A stretch of DNA of 64,000 nucleotides, taken from assembly GCA_019638595.1 (NCBI GenBank), contig JAHBTJ010000013.1:1-64000 (forward strand). Direction: 5' to 3'. The stretch is from Chitinophagaceae bacterium. GTDB lineage: Bacteria; Bacteroidota; Bacteroidia; Chitinophagales; Chitinophagaceae. Under the pieces are notes generated by a model, which saw only the letters and a program-made list of their open reading frames with translations, had not been told where the DNA came from and did no database searches. This document shows positions 35,208 through 43,140 of the stretch, piece by piece. Numbering within the stretch: position 1 is the stretch's first letter; every line of letters begins with the position of its first letter. The position numbers and the translations under genes were made by a program.

Positions 35208-35296
35208 AACTAAAAATTAAGTGTGGTACTATGTAAAGATAAGAAGAAAAAACGAGAATGAGCAAGATTTAATAGTATTATCACGTCAAAATTTAC

Positions 35297-35356
35297 TAAA
35301 TTTGCTACATCTTTGTTTAATATTAGAAAACCGACAGGGTTCAATAAGAATTGAAC
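35297..35356 (+). promoter_or_regulatory. Promoter and inverted repeat upstream of the Fic gene
   Basis: TAAATTTG (35297-35304) matches the -7 consensus, though no TTG stands 19 bases before it. Downstream, in the presumed leader, GTTCAAT (35339-35345) faces ATTGAAC (35350-35356) across four bases. Because the Fic protein has a winged-helix-like N-terminus, this repeat is a candidate autoregulatory operator. That link is inferred. Confidence 0.45.
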
Positions 35357-35419
35357 GCCATGTTTAATAACTTAACAGGCTCAATAGCTTATTAGCTGCA
35401 TAAATTCAAACTATTCGAT

Positions 35420-36982
35420 ATGGCCACACCCCGCGAAAGATTGGTAGAATCGCTTAAATTCCTGAAAGAATTACAGGATAACGGTGTTGTCGGTATCCAT
35501 ACCGATGAAATGCCCAACAGGAAATACAGGGAGATACTGCTTAAAAACGGCTTTATCCGTGAGGTGACAAAGGGATGGTACATACCTACCGACCCCGCTG
35601 AAAAGGAAGGGGAAACCACGTCCTGGTACAGTTCCTATTGGGAATTTATTGTAAAGTTCCTGAATCATAAATTTGGCGATGACTGGTGCTTGTCAGCAGA
35701 CCAGTCGCTGCTTATACATGCGGGCAACAGTGCAGTACCCCAACAGTTGATGATACGTTCACCACAAGGAAATAATAACCCTACGCCCTTACCGCATAAC
35801 ACGTCCCTGTTCAATTTAAGGACTGGTATTCCGCCAGCGGATCAAACCATCATAACCAATGGAATCAGGATGTACAATCTGCCGGCTGCTTTGGTTTACA
35901 GTTCACCAAGCATTTATACAAGGAATGCCATAGATGCCCGCACCGCCCTTGCGTTGATAAGAGATGCTTCTGAGATACTGCCTATCCTTTTGGAAAACGG
36001 TCACACCACATTTGCGGGAAGATTGGCAGGTGCTTTCAGGAATATAAACAGGGATAAAATAGCTGACCAGATTGTTGATACTGTTAAGCAGGCAGATTAC
36101 GATATACGGGAAGAAGATCCTTTTGAAACCAAACTGAACCTTAATCTATCCTCCCGTGAACGCTCTCCCTACGCCAATCGCATCAGGCTCATGTGGCAGC
36201 AAATGCGTGAGATTATTATTTCCAGCTTTCCCAAAGCTCCCGGCATACCCGATGATTCACAAGCCTACCTGAAGGACGTTGACGACATTTACATAACAGA
36301 TGCCTATCACTCCCTCTCGATAGAACGGTATCGGGTGACACCGGAACTTATCGAAAGAGTAAGCAGCGGTCAGTGGAACAGTAAGGCGCATGAGGAAGAT
36401 CGCAAGCAAAGGGATGCTATGGCTGCCAGAGGCTACTACCAAGCCTTTCTGCAGGTGAAGGAAACCATCACAGCAATATTGAAGGGAGCCAATGCAGGAA
36501 AGCAGGTGGATAAAGATCACTCAAAATGGTACAGGCAACTATTCGACCCAAGCGTTACCGCCGGGCTTTTAAAAGCGGCGGACCTTGCAGGGTACCGAAA
36601 CCACCAGGTATATATCGGGAACTCCAAACACGTTCCTCTGAACGTGGATGCTATGAGAGATGCCATGCCCGTTCTGTTTGAACTATTGGAAGAAGAACCT
36701 GAGCCATCGGTCAGGGCAGTATTGGGTCATTTCATTTTTGTTTTTATTCATCCGTACATGGATGGTAACGGACGAATAGGACGGTTTCTGATGAATGCTA
36801 TGTTGGCTTCGGGTGGATACCCGTGGACGGTTATACCTGTGGAAAGGAGAACTGAATATATGCAGGCGTTGGAGCAGGCAAGTGTAGGACAGGATATAAC
36901 TTCGTTTGCTACTTTCCTTGCTTATCTGGTCAACGAGCGGTTAAAAGGGAAAATAGTGGCTAAGTTGCCCGACGCTAAGTAG
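35420..36982 (+). CDS. Fic-domain protein with AbiEi-like N-terminal domain
   Basis: A 520-residue protein. Residues 1-115 resemble the winged-helix plus following domain of AbiEi-type antitoxins (YREILLKNGFIREVTKGWYI, then SWYSSYWEFIVKFLN and CLSADQSLLIHAGNS). The C-terminal half is a Fic domain with HPYMDGNGRIGRF near residue 443 (consensus HxFx(D/E)GNGRxxR), which transfers AMP or related groups to protein hydroxyls. A candidate inhibitory helix motif S-x-x-x-E (SLSIER, about 297) fits an intramolecularly inhibited enzyme. The gene lies between two serine recombinases, on the opposite strand, as cargo. A toxin or phage-defence role is possible but not shown. Confidence 0.82.
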   Translation: MATPRERLVESLKFLKELQDNGVVGIHTDEMPNRKYREILLKNGFIREVTKGWYIPTDPAEKEGETTSWYSSYWEFIVKFLNHKFGDDWCLSADQSLLIHAGNSAVPQQLMIRSPQGNNNPTPLPHNTSLFNLRTGIPPADQTIITNGIRMYNLPAALVYSSPSIYTRNAIDARTALALIRDASEILPILLENGHTTFAGRLAGAFRNINRDKIADQIVDTVKQADYDIREEDPFETKLNLNLSSRERSPYANRIRLMWQQMREIIISSFPKAPGIPDDSQAYLKDVDDIYITDAYHSLSIERYRVTPELIERVSSGQWNSKAHEEDRKQRDAMAARGYYQAFLQVKETITAILKGANAGKQVDKDHSKWYRQLFDPSVTAGLLKAADLAGYRNHQVYIGNSKHVPLNVDAMRDAMPVLFELLEEEPEPSVRAVLGHFIFVFIHPYMDGNGRIGRFLMNAMLASGGYPWTVIPVERRTEYMQALEQASVGQDITSFATFLAYLVNERLKGKIVAKLPDAK

Positions 36983-36987
36983 AAAGG

Positions 36988-38547
36988 CTATATCCTATTT
37001 CGTAGTACGGCTACAGCACGTTTGCGGTGCAGATGGACACTTTCAGCCTGATAGTTCTCATTACTTCTTGCCTCTATTTCCTGTGGAGATTTCCTGCTTT
37101 TGGTCAATAAGCTGATAGCTGTACTCACTGTTGTGCGATGAAGTTTTTCACCGTTGAACGTCAGGTTATCGGGAAACAGTGTACTTACGATTTTTCTTTT
37201 TTGTATAACGGTTCCATTTTGAAACAACTCTTCTAAATGCGACAATTTGGAAATAGGAAGATCCCATAGTAATTCCATATTATCTGAAAATGAAATAGAT
37301 GTTTGCAGTTTTACTTCAATATCAGTCATTCTTTCATTGGCTTCTGACTTAATAGTACGATAGTCTTCGCCTTCAATTTCTCCACGCAGCAATAATTCAC
37401 GAGCCTTTGAGAGCCGGTGCTTTATCTGATCCAGTTGAGCCACCAAGCGTTTCTGATCTACCTTCTCAACACGGTTCACATCCATGAAAGTAGCTGTAAT
37501 AATTTCCCGAAACAGTTTAAGTTGCGGAACATTGTGGACTTCATTCCCAATGGCTTCTATCATTAACTTGTTTGCGTCATCTGCTTTATAACGTACACCG
37601 CATTCGGAACTGCAATGATAGTAGTGATAGTATTTGTTTCTTCCTTTTGAAGCACTGCCGGTCAAAAATCTTCCACAGTTAGGGCAAATCAAATAACCTC
37701 TTAATGGAATATCATCCTGTGCAATTACCTTTTTACTTACTGCTTTTCTCTTTCTGCCGTCCAGCACATCCTGCACATCAAAGAATAGTGAAGCGGCAAT
37801 AATTGGTTCATGTTGCCCCTGTACAAGTTGGCTTTGTTCCTCTTTGTGCTGAGGAACGAAAATTAATCCGCAATAAATAGGGTTCCTTATCGCTACCCAA
37901 AAATTATTCTTGCTACATTTCAATCCTCTCTCCCTGGCTTGCTTCCAGATTTGTTCTGTGTTCAGTTTGTTGCGAAAGATTTCTTCAAATGCCCATTTCA
38001 TGATTTTAGCATCCTGATCTTTCGGCGCAATATATTTCTTGCCATCTTCCGTAATTCTGTTTACATAACCAATCGGAGCCGTGCCCATCCAGCGCCCTTC
38101 CTTTTTAGCACGGCGCATTCCATTAAATACATTTAAGGCCCTGCGGTCATTCTCTACCTCCGGTGCTGCGAGGTAAAAAGCCAGCATCATTTTATTTTCA
38201 GGGATAGATAAATCCAATGGCTGTTCTACTGCCTGCGGCTCTACTCCGAGATGCCTTAAAAGGCTGATCATTTGATAAGCATCCCCGGCATTCCGGCTAA
38301 ACCTATCCCACTTCGTAAAAAGAATTAGGTCTGAATGTCCCCTTTGCTTACGCAAATCTACCAGCAGGTTCTGCCAGGCAGGTCGCCTGAAGGTCTTTGC
38401 GGAATGGTCTTCAAAAATGACCTTGCGTATTTGAATGTTGTTGATGTTACAATACCTACGCAGCCTTTCTTCCTGATCCCGTTGGGAATAGCCTTTATCT
38501 GCCTGCTCGTCTGTACTCACCCTGATATAAAGGTCTGCAATTTTCAT
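36988..38547 (-). CDS. Large serine recombinase 2
   Basis: A 519-residue integrase with the same architecture as recombinase 1: MKIADLYIRVSTDEQADKGY with Ser11, FTKWDRFSRNAGDAYQM, a zinc ribbon CPNCGRFLTGSASKGRNKYY and HCSSECGVRYKAD, then a coiled coil. The first ~170 residues are roughly 85% identical to recombinase 1 by eye; the C-terminal third differs more. Unlike recombinase 1 it ends in VAVLRNRI with no tRNA overlap. It ends 6 bases from the Fic stop. A small gene 10 bases upstream (38558) is probably in the same operon. It may be the original integrase of the ICE. Confidence 0.92.
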   Translation of the reverse strand: MKIADLYIRVSTDEQADKGYSQRDQEERLRRYCNINNIQIRKVIFEDHSAKTFRRPAWQNLLVDLRKQRGHSDLILFTKWDRFSRNAGDAYQMISLLRHLGVEPQAVEQPLDLSIPENKMMLAFYLAAPEVENDRRALNVFNGMRRAKKEGRWMGTAPIGYVNRITEDGKKYIAPKDQDAKIMKWAFEEIFRNKLNTEQIWKQARERGLKCSKNNFWVAIRNPIYCGLIFVPQHKEEQSQLVQGQHEPIIAASLFFDVQDVLDGRKRKAVSKKVIAQDDIPLRGYLICPNCGRFLTGSASKGRNKYYHYYHCSSECGVRYKADDANKLMIEAIGNEVHNVPQLKLFREIITATFMDVNRVEKVDQKRLVAQLDQIKHRLSKARELLLRGEIEGEDYRTIKSEANERMTDIEVKLQTSISFSDNMELLWDLPISKLSHLEELFQNGTVIQKRKIVSTLFPDNLTFNGEKLHRTTVSTAISLLTKSRKSPQEIEARSNENYQAESVHLHRKRAVAVLRNRI

Positions 38548-38557
38548 AGCTGTTTTT

Positions 38558-38752
38558 TTACTTTACAGTCTGTGTTACGATTTCGGCATTGCAATGCCGC
38601 ATACTTATGTATTGCTCAACTACTATGTTCGCCATGCTATATAAAAAGTCGAGTATAATCTGTGCTTCTTCGATATTGACATCAATTCCATCTTTACGTA
38701 AAATTTCTATCGCCTTGTCTGGAGTGATCCTCATCAACACTTCATCTTCCAT
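38558..38752 (-). CDS. Small hypothetical protein upstream of the recombinase
   Basis: A 64-residue protein, MEDEVLMRITPDKAIEILRK then VNIEEAQIILDFLYSMANIV and an EQYIS segment, predicted as two or three helices with no membrane segment. A strong Shine-Dalgarno sequence (AAGGAGG) precedes the ATG by six bases, rare for Bacteroidota. Tight linkage to recombinase 2 suggests an accessory role such as excision directionality or regulation. That is inferred from position only. Confidence 0.65.
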   Translation of the reverse strand: MEDEVLMRITPDKAIEILRKDGIDVNIEEAQIILDFLYSMANIVVEQYISMRHCNAEIVTQTVK

Positions 38753-38775
38753 CTCACACCTCCTTTTTTAGATGA

Positions 38776-38798
38776 CAAAAGCCCATTGCGGGCTTTTG
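38776..38798. terminator. Bidirectional hairpin terminator
   Basis: CAAAAGCCC and GGGCTTTTG are exact complements around ATTGC. The A- and T-rich arm ends give a short T-run in either direction. It separates the 38825 gene from the small recombinase-linked gene, limiting read-through from the tra operon into the recombinase. Confidence 0.65.
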
Positions 38799-38824
38799 CA
38801 AAACTTTCCAAATCACTTTTCTAT

Positions 38825-39118
38825 TTAATCGCTTCTTTCAGCAAAATAGATTTTGCTTCCCTTCATACGATTAAAAGACGGCTCATACCTTATATAGCCG
38901 TATTCGCTTAGTTCTCTAACGCATTTGTGGTAGGTGATAGCGGAGGACAATTTTGCAATGCTTAATATCTCATGACTGAAGACCTGGATTGGATTGGCAA
39001 AGCCATTCTGTATGCGATACTGTAACAAAGCCGCATAAATGCCTATATGAGTAATACTGATGCGGGCATCAGTTCCTATGGCTTCAAAAAAATCCGACAA
39101 GTAATACAGCCTATCCAT
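38825..39118 (-). CDS. Hypothetical winged-helix-like protein
   Basis: A 97-residue protein beginning MDRLYYLSDFFEAIGTDARI. The middle and end (HEILSIAKLSSAITYHKCVR, then ELSEYGYIRYEPSFNRMKGS and KIYF) look like a winged helix with a recognition helix followed by a beta wing, as in small replication or transcription regulators. No firm family match is claimed. It is the last gene before the terminator and starts 16 bases after the stop of the preceding gene, probably as part of the same operon. A role in control of the adjacent recombinase is possible. Confidence 0.6.
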   Translation of the reverse strand: MDRLYYLSDFFEAIGTDARISITHIGIYAALLQYRIQNGFANPIQVFSHEILSIAKLSSAITYHKCVRELSEYGYIRYEPSFNRMKGSKIYFAERSD

Positions 39119-39133
39119 TGCTCACGCCTTTTA

Positions 39134-40186
39134 TTACCCTAATCTCATTCCGTTCTTTTTTGCGTGATTTTGTTGCTGCTGCTCATTAACCTTATGCGTC
39201 ACTTTCATGGCATCCATTGTTTTATTGCCCAATGCTGTATGAAGCGTTATTTTCCTGGAATGCTCATCGTAAATATTTACTGATTTAAACTGTGGATTGG
39301 CTTCAATATAGAACCGCTGTTCATTTCCATCCTTCACAAAGCTCACCGACACACGGTTTCCATTTTTTAATTCTGATTGCAGCTTGTCTGCTTCACCTTT
39401 ATTGAGCAATTCCTTTAACGGAAGCTGTTGCAAAGCCTTTTCAAGATCGTAGCCGTAGTCGGAGTGGAATTGCTTGATTCGGAAATTGCCGTTTGGGTCT
39501 TTGTCGTTAAAATCAAGCTGCATCCAAGTTCCACCGTTCTGAATGCAACGGCCGGATAAAAGATTATAGCACTCCGTGGCATTTACATTATTACCGTTAC
39601 GCATGGTAAAGTATTGCTGCCGTTTTTCATCCGGTTTGGATTCATTATACAGGGTTGTTTTATACCCTTCAAGCTGGTATGCACCGGATTGATCTTTGGC
39701 GAACGATAACTGGTGATCTAACCTTTCTTTATCATTGAGGTAATAGGAAACAGGAATGGAAAATTGTTGCTGCCCAAGTTTCATCTGCTCATCAATTTTT
39801 GCAGAAAGGTCAGGAAAGCCAGCACGCTGCACCTGATGGTGCAACGCCTGGCTGTTTTGCTCTGTTTTCCTGTTATCCTGCCTTATTACGATTTGTTCCT
39901 TAACGGGTACAACTAATAACCTGCGCAACAGCCTTATCAGCAGATTAGGATAAAGCTGCTTTTCAATACGATTGCGCTCCTGCCTTAGCACTCTGAGCGC
40001 AAACCGCTCGTCCATATCCTGCGTGCCTTTATACTTTGCAGCAATACGGTCGTAGTAATCCAGCTTTTCTTTTAGCAGTGCCCTATTATTTGAAAGGCTG
40101 AAAGAAAACAGCTTGCTAAACCTTTCCTCCCTCGAACGCCATTGGTTCAGCTCTGCTTCCACTCTGTTTACAAGACTGTTATTCAT
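39134..40186 (-). CDS. ICE hypothetical protein, paralogue A of the 41045 protein
   Basis: A 350-residue soluble protein. The N-terminal ~100 residues are charged and helical (RVEAELNQWRSREERFSKLF, KLDYYDRIAAKYKG). The C-terminal part shares a domain with the protein at 41045: YNLLSGRCIQNGGTWMQLDF, FHSDYGYDLEKALQQLPLKE, and FYIEANPQFKSVNIYDEHSR. No known family was recognised. The ATG at 40186 (MNNSLVNRVEAEL) is preferred to a TTG at 40207 that directly abuts the upstream lipoprotein gene. A Q-rich, basic tail (EQQQQNHAKKNGMRLG) may bind nucleic acid. Confidence 0.7.
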   Translation of the reverse strand: MNNSLVNRVEAELNQWRSREERFSKLFSFSLSNNRALLKEKLDYYDRIAAKYKGTQDMDERFALRVLRQERNRIEKQLYPNLLIRLLRRLLVVPVKEQIVIRQDNRKTEQNSQALHHQVQRAGFPDLSAKIDEQMKLGQQQFSIPVSYYLNDKERLDHQLSFAKDQSGAYQLEGYKTTLYNESKPDEKRQQYFTMRNGNNVNATECYNLLSGRCIQNGGTWMQLDFNDKDPNGNFRIKQFHSDYGYDLEKALQQLPLKELLNKGEADKLQSELKNGNRVSVSFVKDGNEQRFYIEANPQFKSVNIYDEHSRKITLHTALGNKTMDAMKVTHKVNEQQQQNHAKKNGMRLG

Positions 40187-40207
40187 AACCTGATTTTTAA
40201 GGATCAA

Positions 40208-40957
40208 TTAAGGCATACTGTACGTCACCAGATCATAGGCATAGGTGCTGCAATCGGCGGCGTATTCCACACTGCCGCTCACGATAGCGCCGCCTATATC
40301 ACTCGTGACGGCGGCAATCCACTTAACGATGTTTTTAAACTTAAAGGCCGCCGCCGGAGCCGGGGGCTGGAGCGTATTCATCCAATAATAAATGGAGTAA
40401 CGTGCTACCGATGCCGCTTTAAGGGCAATTTCACGACCTTCAGGACTGAGCAGATTATTTTGCATTACCCTGCTCTCAAAGTCCACAATCATGGCTTTAA
40501 TCACCGGATAGGGACTATCGCTATCCGAAAGTCGTTTGATCAATTGCACCAGCGAATCCAGGGCGGCCTTTACTGGTTCTTCATAAGGACAATTAGCTAT
40601 AAGCGTTTCGATGCTTTCGTTGCTTTGCCTTACCGTCTGGTTTACTGTTGAGAAAAATGATAGGGGCGGCTCAACACGTTCCATTTCCCTGCAAAAGCGA
40701 AGTACACATCGCGTTGACATCTCTACATTAGGTGTGTCTGTAACTGGCTTGCAGTTCTGCACGTATGCCACGATCTGATTATGCCAATAGCCTATGCTAT
40801 CGTAGGCATTTTCCGGGTTTTCAGGACCTGCTTCGCCAAGTGCTGATCTTAACTGCGCAATTTTATTTTCGCCTTCTGATATTACAGCTTCATTATCTTT
40901 CGTACATGCTGAAAGGCTTATTATAAATATTAGCAGCATTAATATTTGACTTCTCAT
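40208..40957 (-). CDS. ICE lipoprotein of unknown function
   Basis: A 249-residue protein with signal peptide and lipobox LSAC near residue 18, followed by TKDNEAVISEG. The body is mainly helical with several cysteines (NCKPVTD, STRCVLRFCREME, NCPYEEP) that could form disulfides. The C-terminus is small and hydrophobic (AAVTSDIGGAIVSGSVEYAA). It lies between the two paralogous proteins at 39134 and 41045. A surface-exclusion or mating-pair role would suit a tra-linked lipoprotein, but nothing in the sequence proves it. Confidence 0.65.
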   Translation of the reverse strand: MRSQILMLLIFIISLSACTKDNEAVISEGENKIAQLRSALGEAGPENPENAYDSIGYWHNQIVAYVQNCKPVTDTPNVEMSTRCVLRFCREMERVEPPLSFFSTVNQTVRQSNESIETLIANCPYEEPVKAALDSLVQLIKRLSDSDSPYPVIKAMIVDFESRVMQNNLLSPEGREIALKAASVARYSIYYWMNTLQPPAPAAAFKFKNIVKWIAAVTSDIGGAIVSGSVEYAADCSTYAYDLVTYSMP

Positions 40958-41044
40958 TTTTCAATCTGTTTTTACGTTATAAATAGTTACCTTTTCACCA
41001 TTTCAACTTCACGACTATTTATAATAGACGGGGCTACTTAGTGC

Positions 41045-42202
41045 TTAGCTGATGCTTTGGTTCTTTTTCCTTTTCTTAGATGCCTTCGGTATCTCAGGGC
41101 CATCATCTTCAGCAGGTGTCTGCCTTTCCTTTTTACCGTCTTGTTTAGCTGACTGGCCTTCACCTTCAGACTGCTGTTCTTTTTTCGCCTGTCTGTTATC
41201 AACCCTTTGCATACTGCTATCATATATGTTGATTGTCTTGAATTGAGGGTTAGCTTCGATGTATTGTTTTTGCTCCGCACCGTTGATCTGAAACGTGGCA
41301 GATTGCAGGTTCCCTTTTTTAAGGGAATCCACCAGATTGGATTTGTATTCCTTGTTACCTAATTCCCTGATCGGATGCTTGGATAAAACCGCTTCCAAAT
41401 CGTAGCCGTAGTTTTCATGATAGTGCTTCAGCTTGAAATTGCCGTTGTTATCACTTTGTTTAAAGTCCATCTGTACCCAGGCGTTGTACACCTGTCCTTC
41501 TTTATTGGTGAGGTCTTTATTCACTGACCTTCCTTCCATCAGGTTATAGCCTTCCTTCAGGGTAATGTTGTTGCCTTTGTTGATGTAGAAGGTTTGCTCC
41601 ATTGTTTCAGAGCTATTTTCCTTTTGCACTTTCACCTGATAGGAATTAAAGAAATACATATCGCTTTGCTTCGATTGGCTGAAATTCAATGTAGCGTTTA
41701 CAGTATCGTTGCCATACTTCGTTTCATAGGCCAATTTAAACTCCGGGGTCCCTTCCTGAATTTTTTGCTTCAGGTCATTTTCCAACCCTTCACCGAACCC
41801 GGTGTACTTTACCTGGTCACGCAGGTATTCAAAATTTTTCTGATTCATAACTTCTGAATTTTGATTGTTACTTAATTGTTCTCTTTCTAATCTTTCGTAA
41901 CGAACCGCTACCATCAGGGACACGTCAATGATGCCCTCCCTTTCAATCATTAGTTTGCTGTTCTCGGCAGCTTCCTGCATAGTCTTATATGCCGACCGTA
42001 TTGCCAGAAAGTTGTAAAAGTCAATGTCGGTTGACATTTCGTAGCAGAACTCCCTAACATCGTATTCTGTGGGGAATGTGAATAGATCTTCTTTAGTTAC
42101 TGGAGAAACATCATCGAGAAAGGCGACAAATTCCTCACCTTCCCAACGCTTTTTAGTCAGGTATTCAAGAATATCCTTGTAGTCGTCTTTCCTTATTTTC
42201 AT
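41045..42202 (-). CDS. ICE hypothetical protein, paralogue B of the 39134 protein
   Basis: A 385-residue protein. The N-terminal ~115 residues look helical (DDYKDILEYLTKKRWEGEEF, EFCYEMSTDIDFYNFLAIRS). A shared domain follows (YNLMEGRSVNKDLTN, AWVQMDFKQSDNNGNFKLKH, YHENYGYDLEAVLSKHPIRE, YIEANPQFKTINIYD), matching the 39134 protein segment by segment. The tail is low-complexity and charged, ending EIPKASKKRKKNQ. No known family was recognised. It follows TraN by 66 bases and is the first gene of the unknown module between the transfer genes and the recombinases. Confidence 0.7.
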   Translation of the reverse strand: MKIRKDDYKDILEYLTKKRWEGEEFVAFLDDVSPVTKEDLFTFPTEYDVREFCYEMSTDIDFYNFLAIRSAYKTMQEAAENSKLMIEREGIIDVSLMVAVRYERLEREQLSNNQNSEVMNQKNFEYLRDQVKYTGFGEGLENDLKQKIQEGTPEFKLAYETKYGNDTVNATLNFSQSKQSDMYFFNSYQVKVQKENSSETMEQTFYINKGNNITLKEGYNLMEGRSVNKDLTNKEGQVYNAWVQMDFKQSDNNGNFKLKHYHENYGYDLEAVLSKHPIRELGNKEYKSNLVDSLKKGNLQSATFQINGAEQKQYIEANPQFKTINIYDSSMQRVDNRQAKKEQQSEGEGQSAKQDGKKERQTPAEDDGPEIPKASKKRKKNQSIS

Positions 42203-42268
42203 AACATATCTTTTAGCGAAAACGAATAATTGAAATAGAATGGAACAGTTTCAATGGAGCGTTCAGGT

Positions 42269-43111
42269 TTAATTAATCGGAGCTGCCTTTACAATTTTCT
42301 TGTTCTTTATATGCAGTTCCAGATGCCTGCCGCCGTTCTTCTCCATCATTTGAACTGCGAGGTACTTCTTATCAGGAATAGTAAATTTGGGTACAATAAA
42401 AACGATGGTAGTATCTGACTGCCCGATTACTTTGGTCGTATTGTTATGTACAAGTACGGGTACTATTTCTATCTCCTGCGTAGCAGTTCTTTTACTTTTC
42501 TTTTGGTCACGGATGTAAAGCCTGAGCTGGTCAATATCATAGTTGATATTTGTTTCATTGGCAATATTGAAGCACATCAGCATAATGTCATCATGGATAA
42601 ACAGGCCGTTCAGTTTAAGACGAATGCCGAAAGTTTCATCCTTTATACCCCGTATCTTTTTCTTCGATTCAAAAGCCATTGAAGCGTAATTCTCCATTTG
42701 TTCCTGGTTGATACTTTCTGAAGGAATAGAGATGGTGTTTTGCTTTGTCAGACCCGCTAATGAAATATTGAGTATAGTAGGCTGTTCAGCGTAATCAACC
42801 AGAAAGGATGTGAGCTTTCCGTCAGCAGTAATGATGCTGATATTGGTTTGAGGAAAGCTATCTTTTGCGGCTTTTATCTGCAAGATATTTTCTACTCCCT
42901 TCGCTTTTTGAGCCAACACATCCCTGCTTCCTATATCTACACTGACAATAGAATAGGGAAAGATAATGTTGGTTGTTTTGGAGAAAGCAATTGCCAGATG
43001 ATATGATTCAATTGCTTTTGTTTGCCAGGCTGTATTTGTTTGCGCCTGCGCTTTGAAAGTTGTAATAAGCAGGAAAATTCCCATTACCATTACTGCACTG
43101 ATCTTTTTCAT
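42269..43111 (-). CDS. traN: Conjugative transfer protein TraN
   Basis: A 280-residue secreted protein with signal peptide ending FKAQAQ, matching the Bacteroidetes TraN family (VirB9-like outer-ring component of the mating channel). Segments such as TNIIFPYSIVSVDIGSRDVL, QKAKGVENILQIKAAKDSF and FGIRLKLNGLFIHDDIMLM are the family's TraN/VirB9-like beta domains. It follows TraM by 30 bases. It should form the outer part of the core complex with TraM. Confidence 0.85.
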   Translation of the reverse strand: MKKISAVMVMGIFLLITTFKAQAQTNTAWQTKAIESYHLAIAFSKTTNIIFPYSIVSVDIGSRDVLAQKAKGVENILQIKAAKDSFPQTNISIITADGKLTSFLVDYAEQPTILNISLAGLTKQNTISIPSESINQEQMENYASMAFESKKKIRGIKDETFGIRLKLNGLFIHDDIMLMCFNIANETNINYDIDQLRLYIRDQKKSKRTATQEIEIVPVLVHNNTTKVIGQSDTTIVFIVPKFTIPDKKYLAVQMMEKNGGRHLELHIKNKKIVKAAPIN

Positions 43112-43140
43112 CTTTTGGAATTTTTAAGTGATTCAAATAT

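Noticed and set aside
36983-37050. Sequence near the end of recombinase 2 resembling the 5' part of tRNA-Lys (ATTTCGTAG)
   Set aside because: Only about nine bases match well; too short to claim an old attachment site without alignment.
41038-41280. 80-codon open frame overlapping the 3' end of the 41045 gene in another frame
   Set aside because: Composed of the basic shadow of the charged tail of the real gene; no start context, no family pattern.
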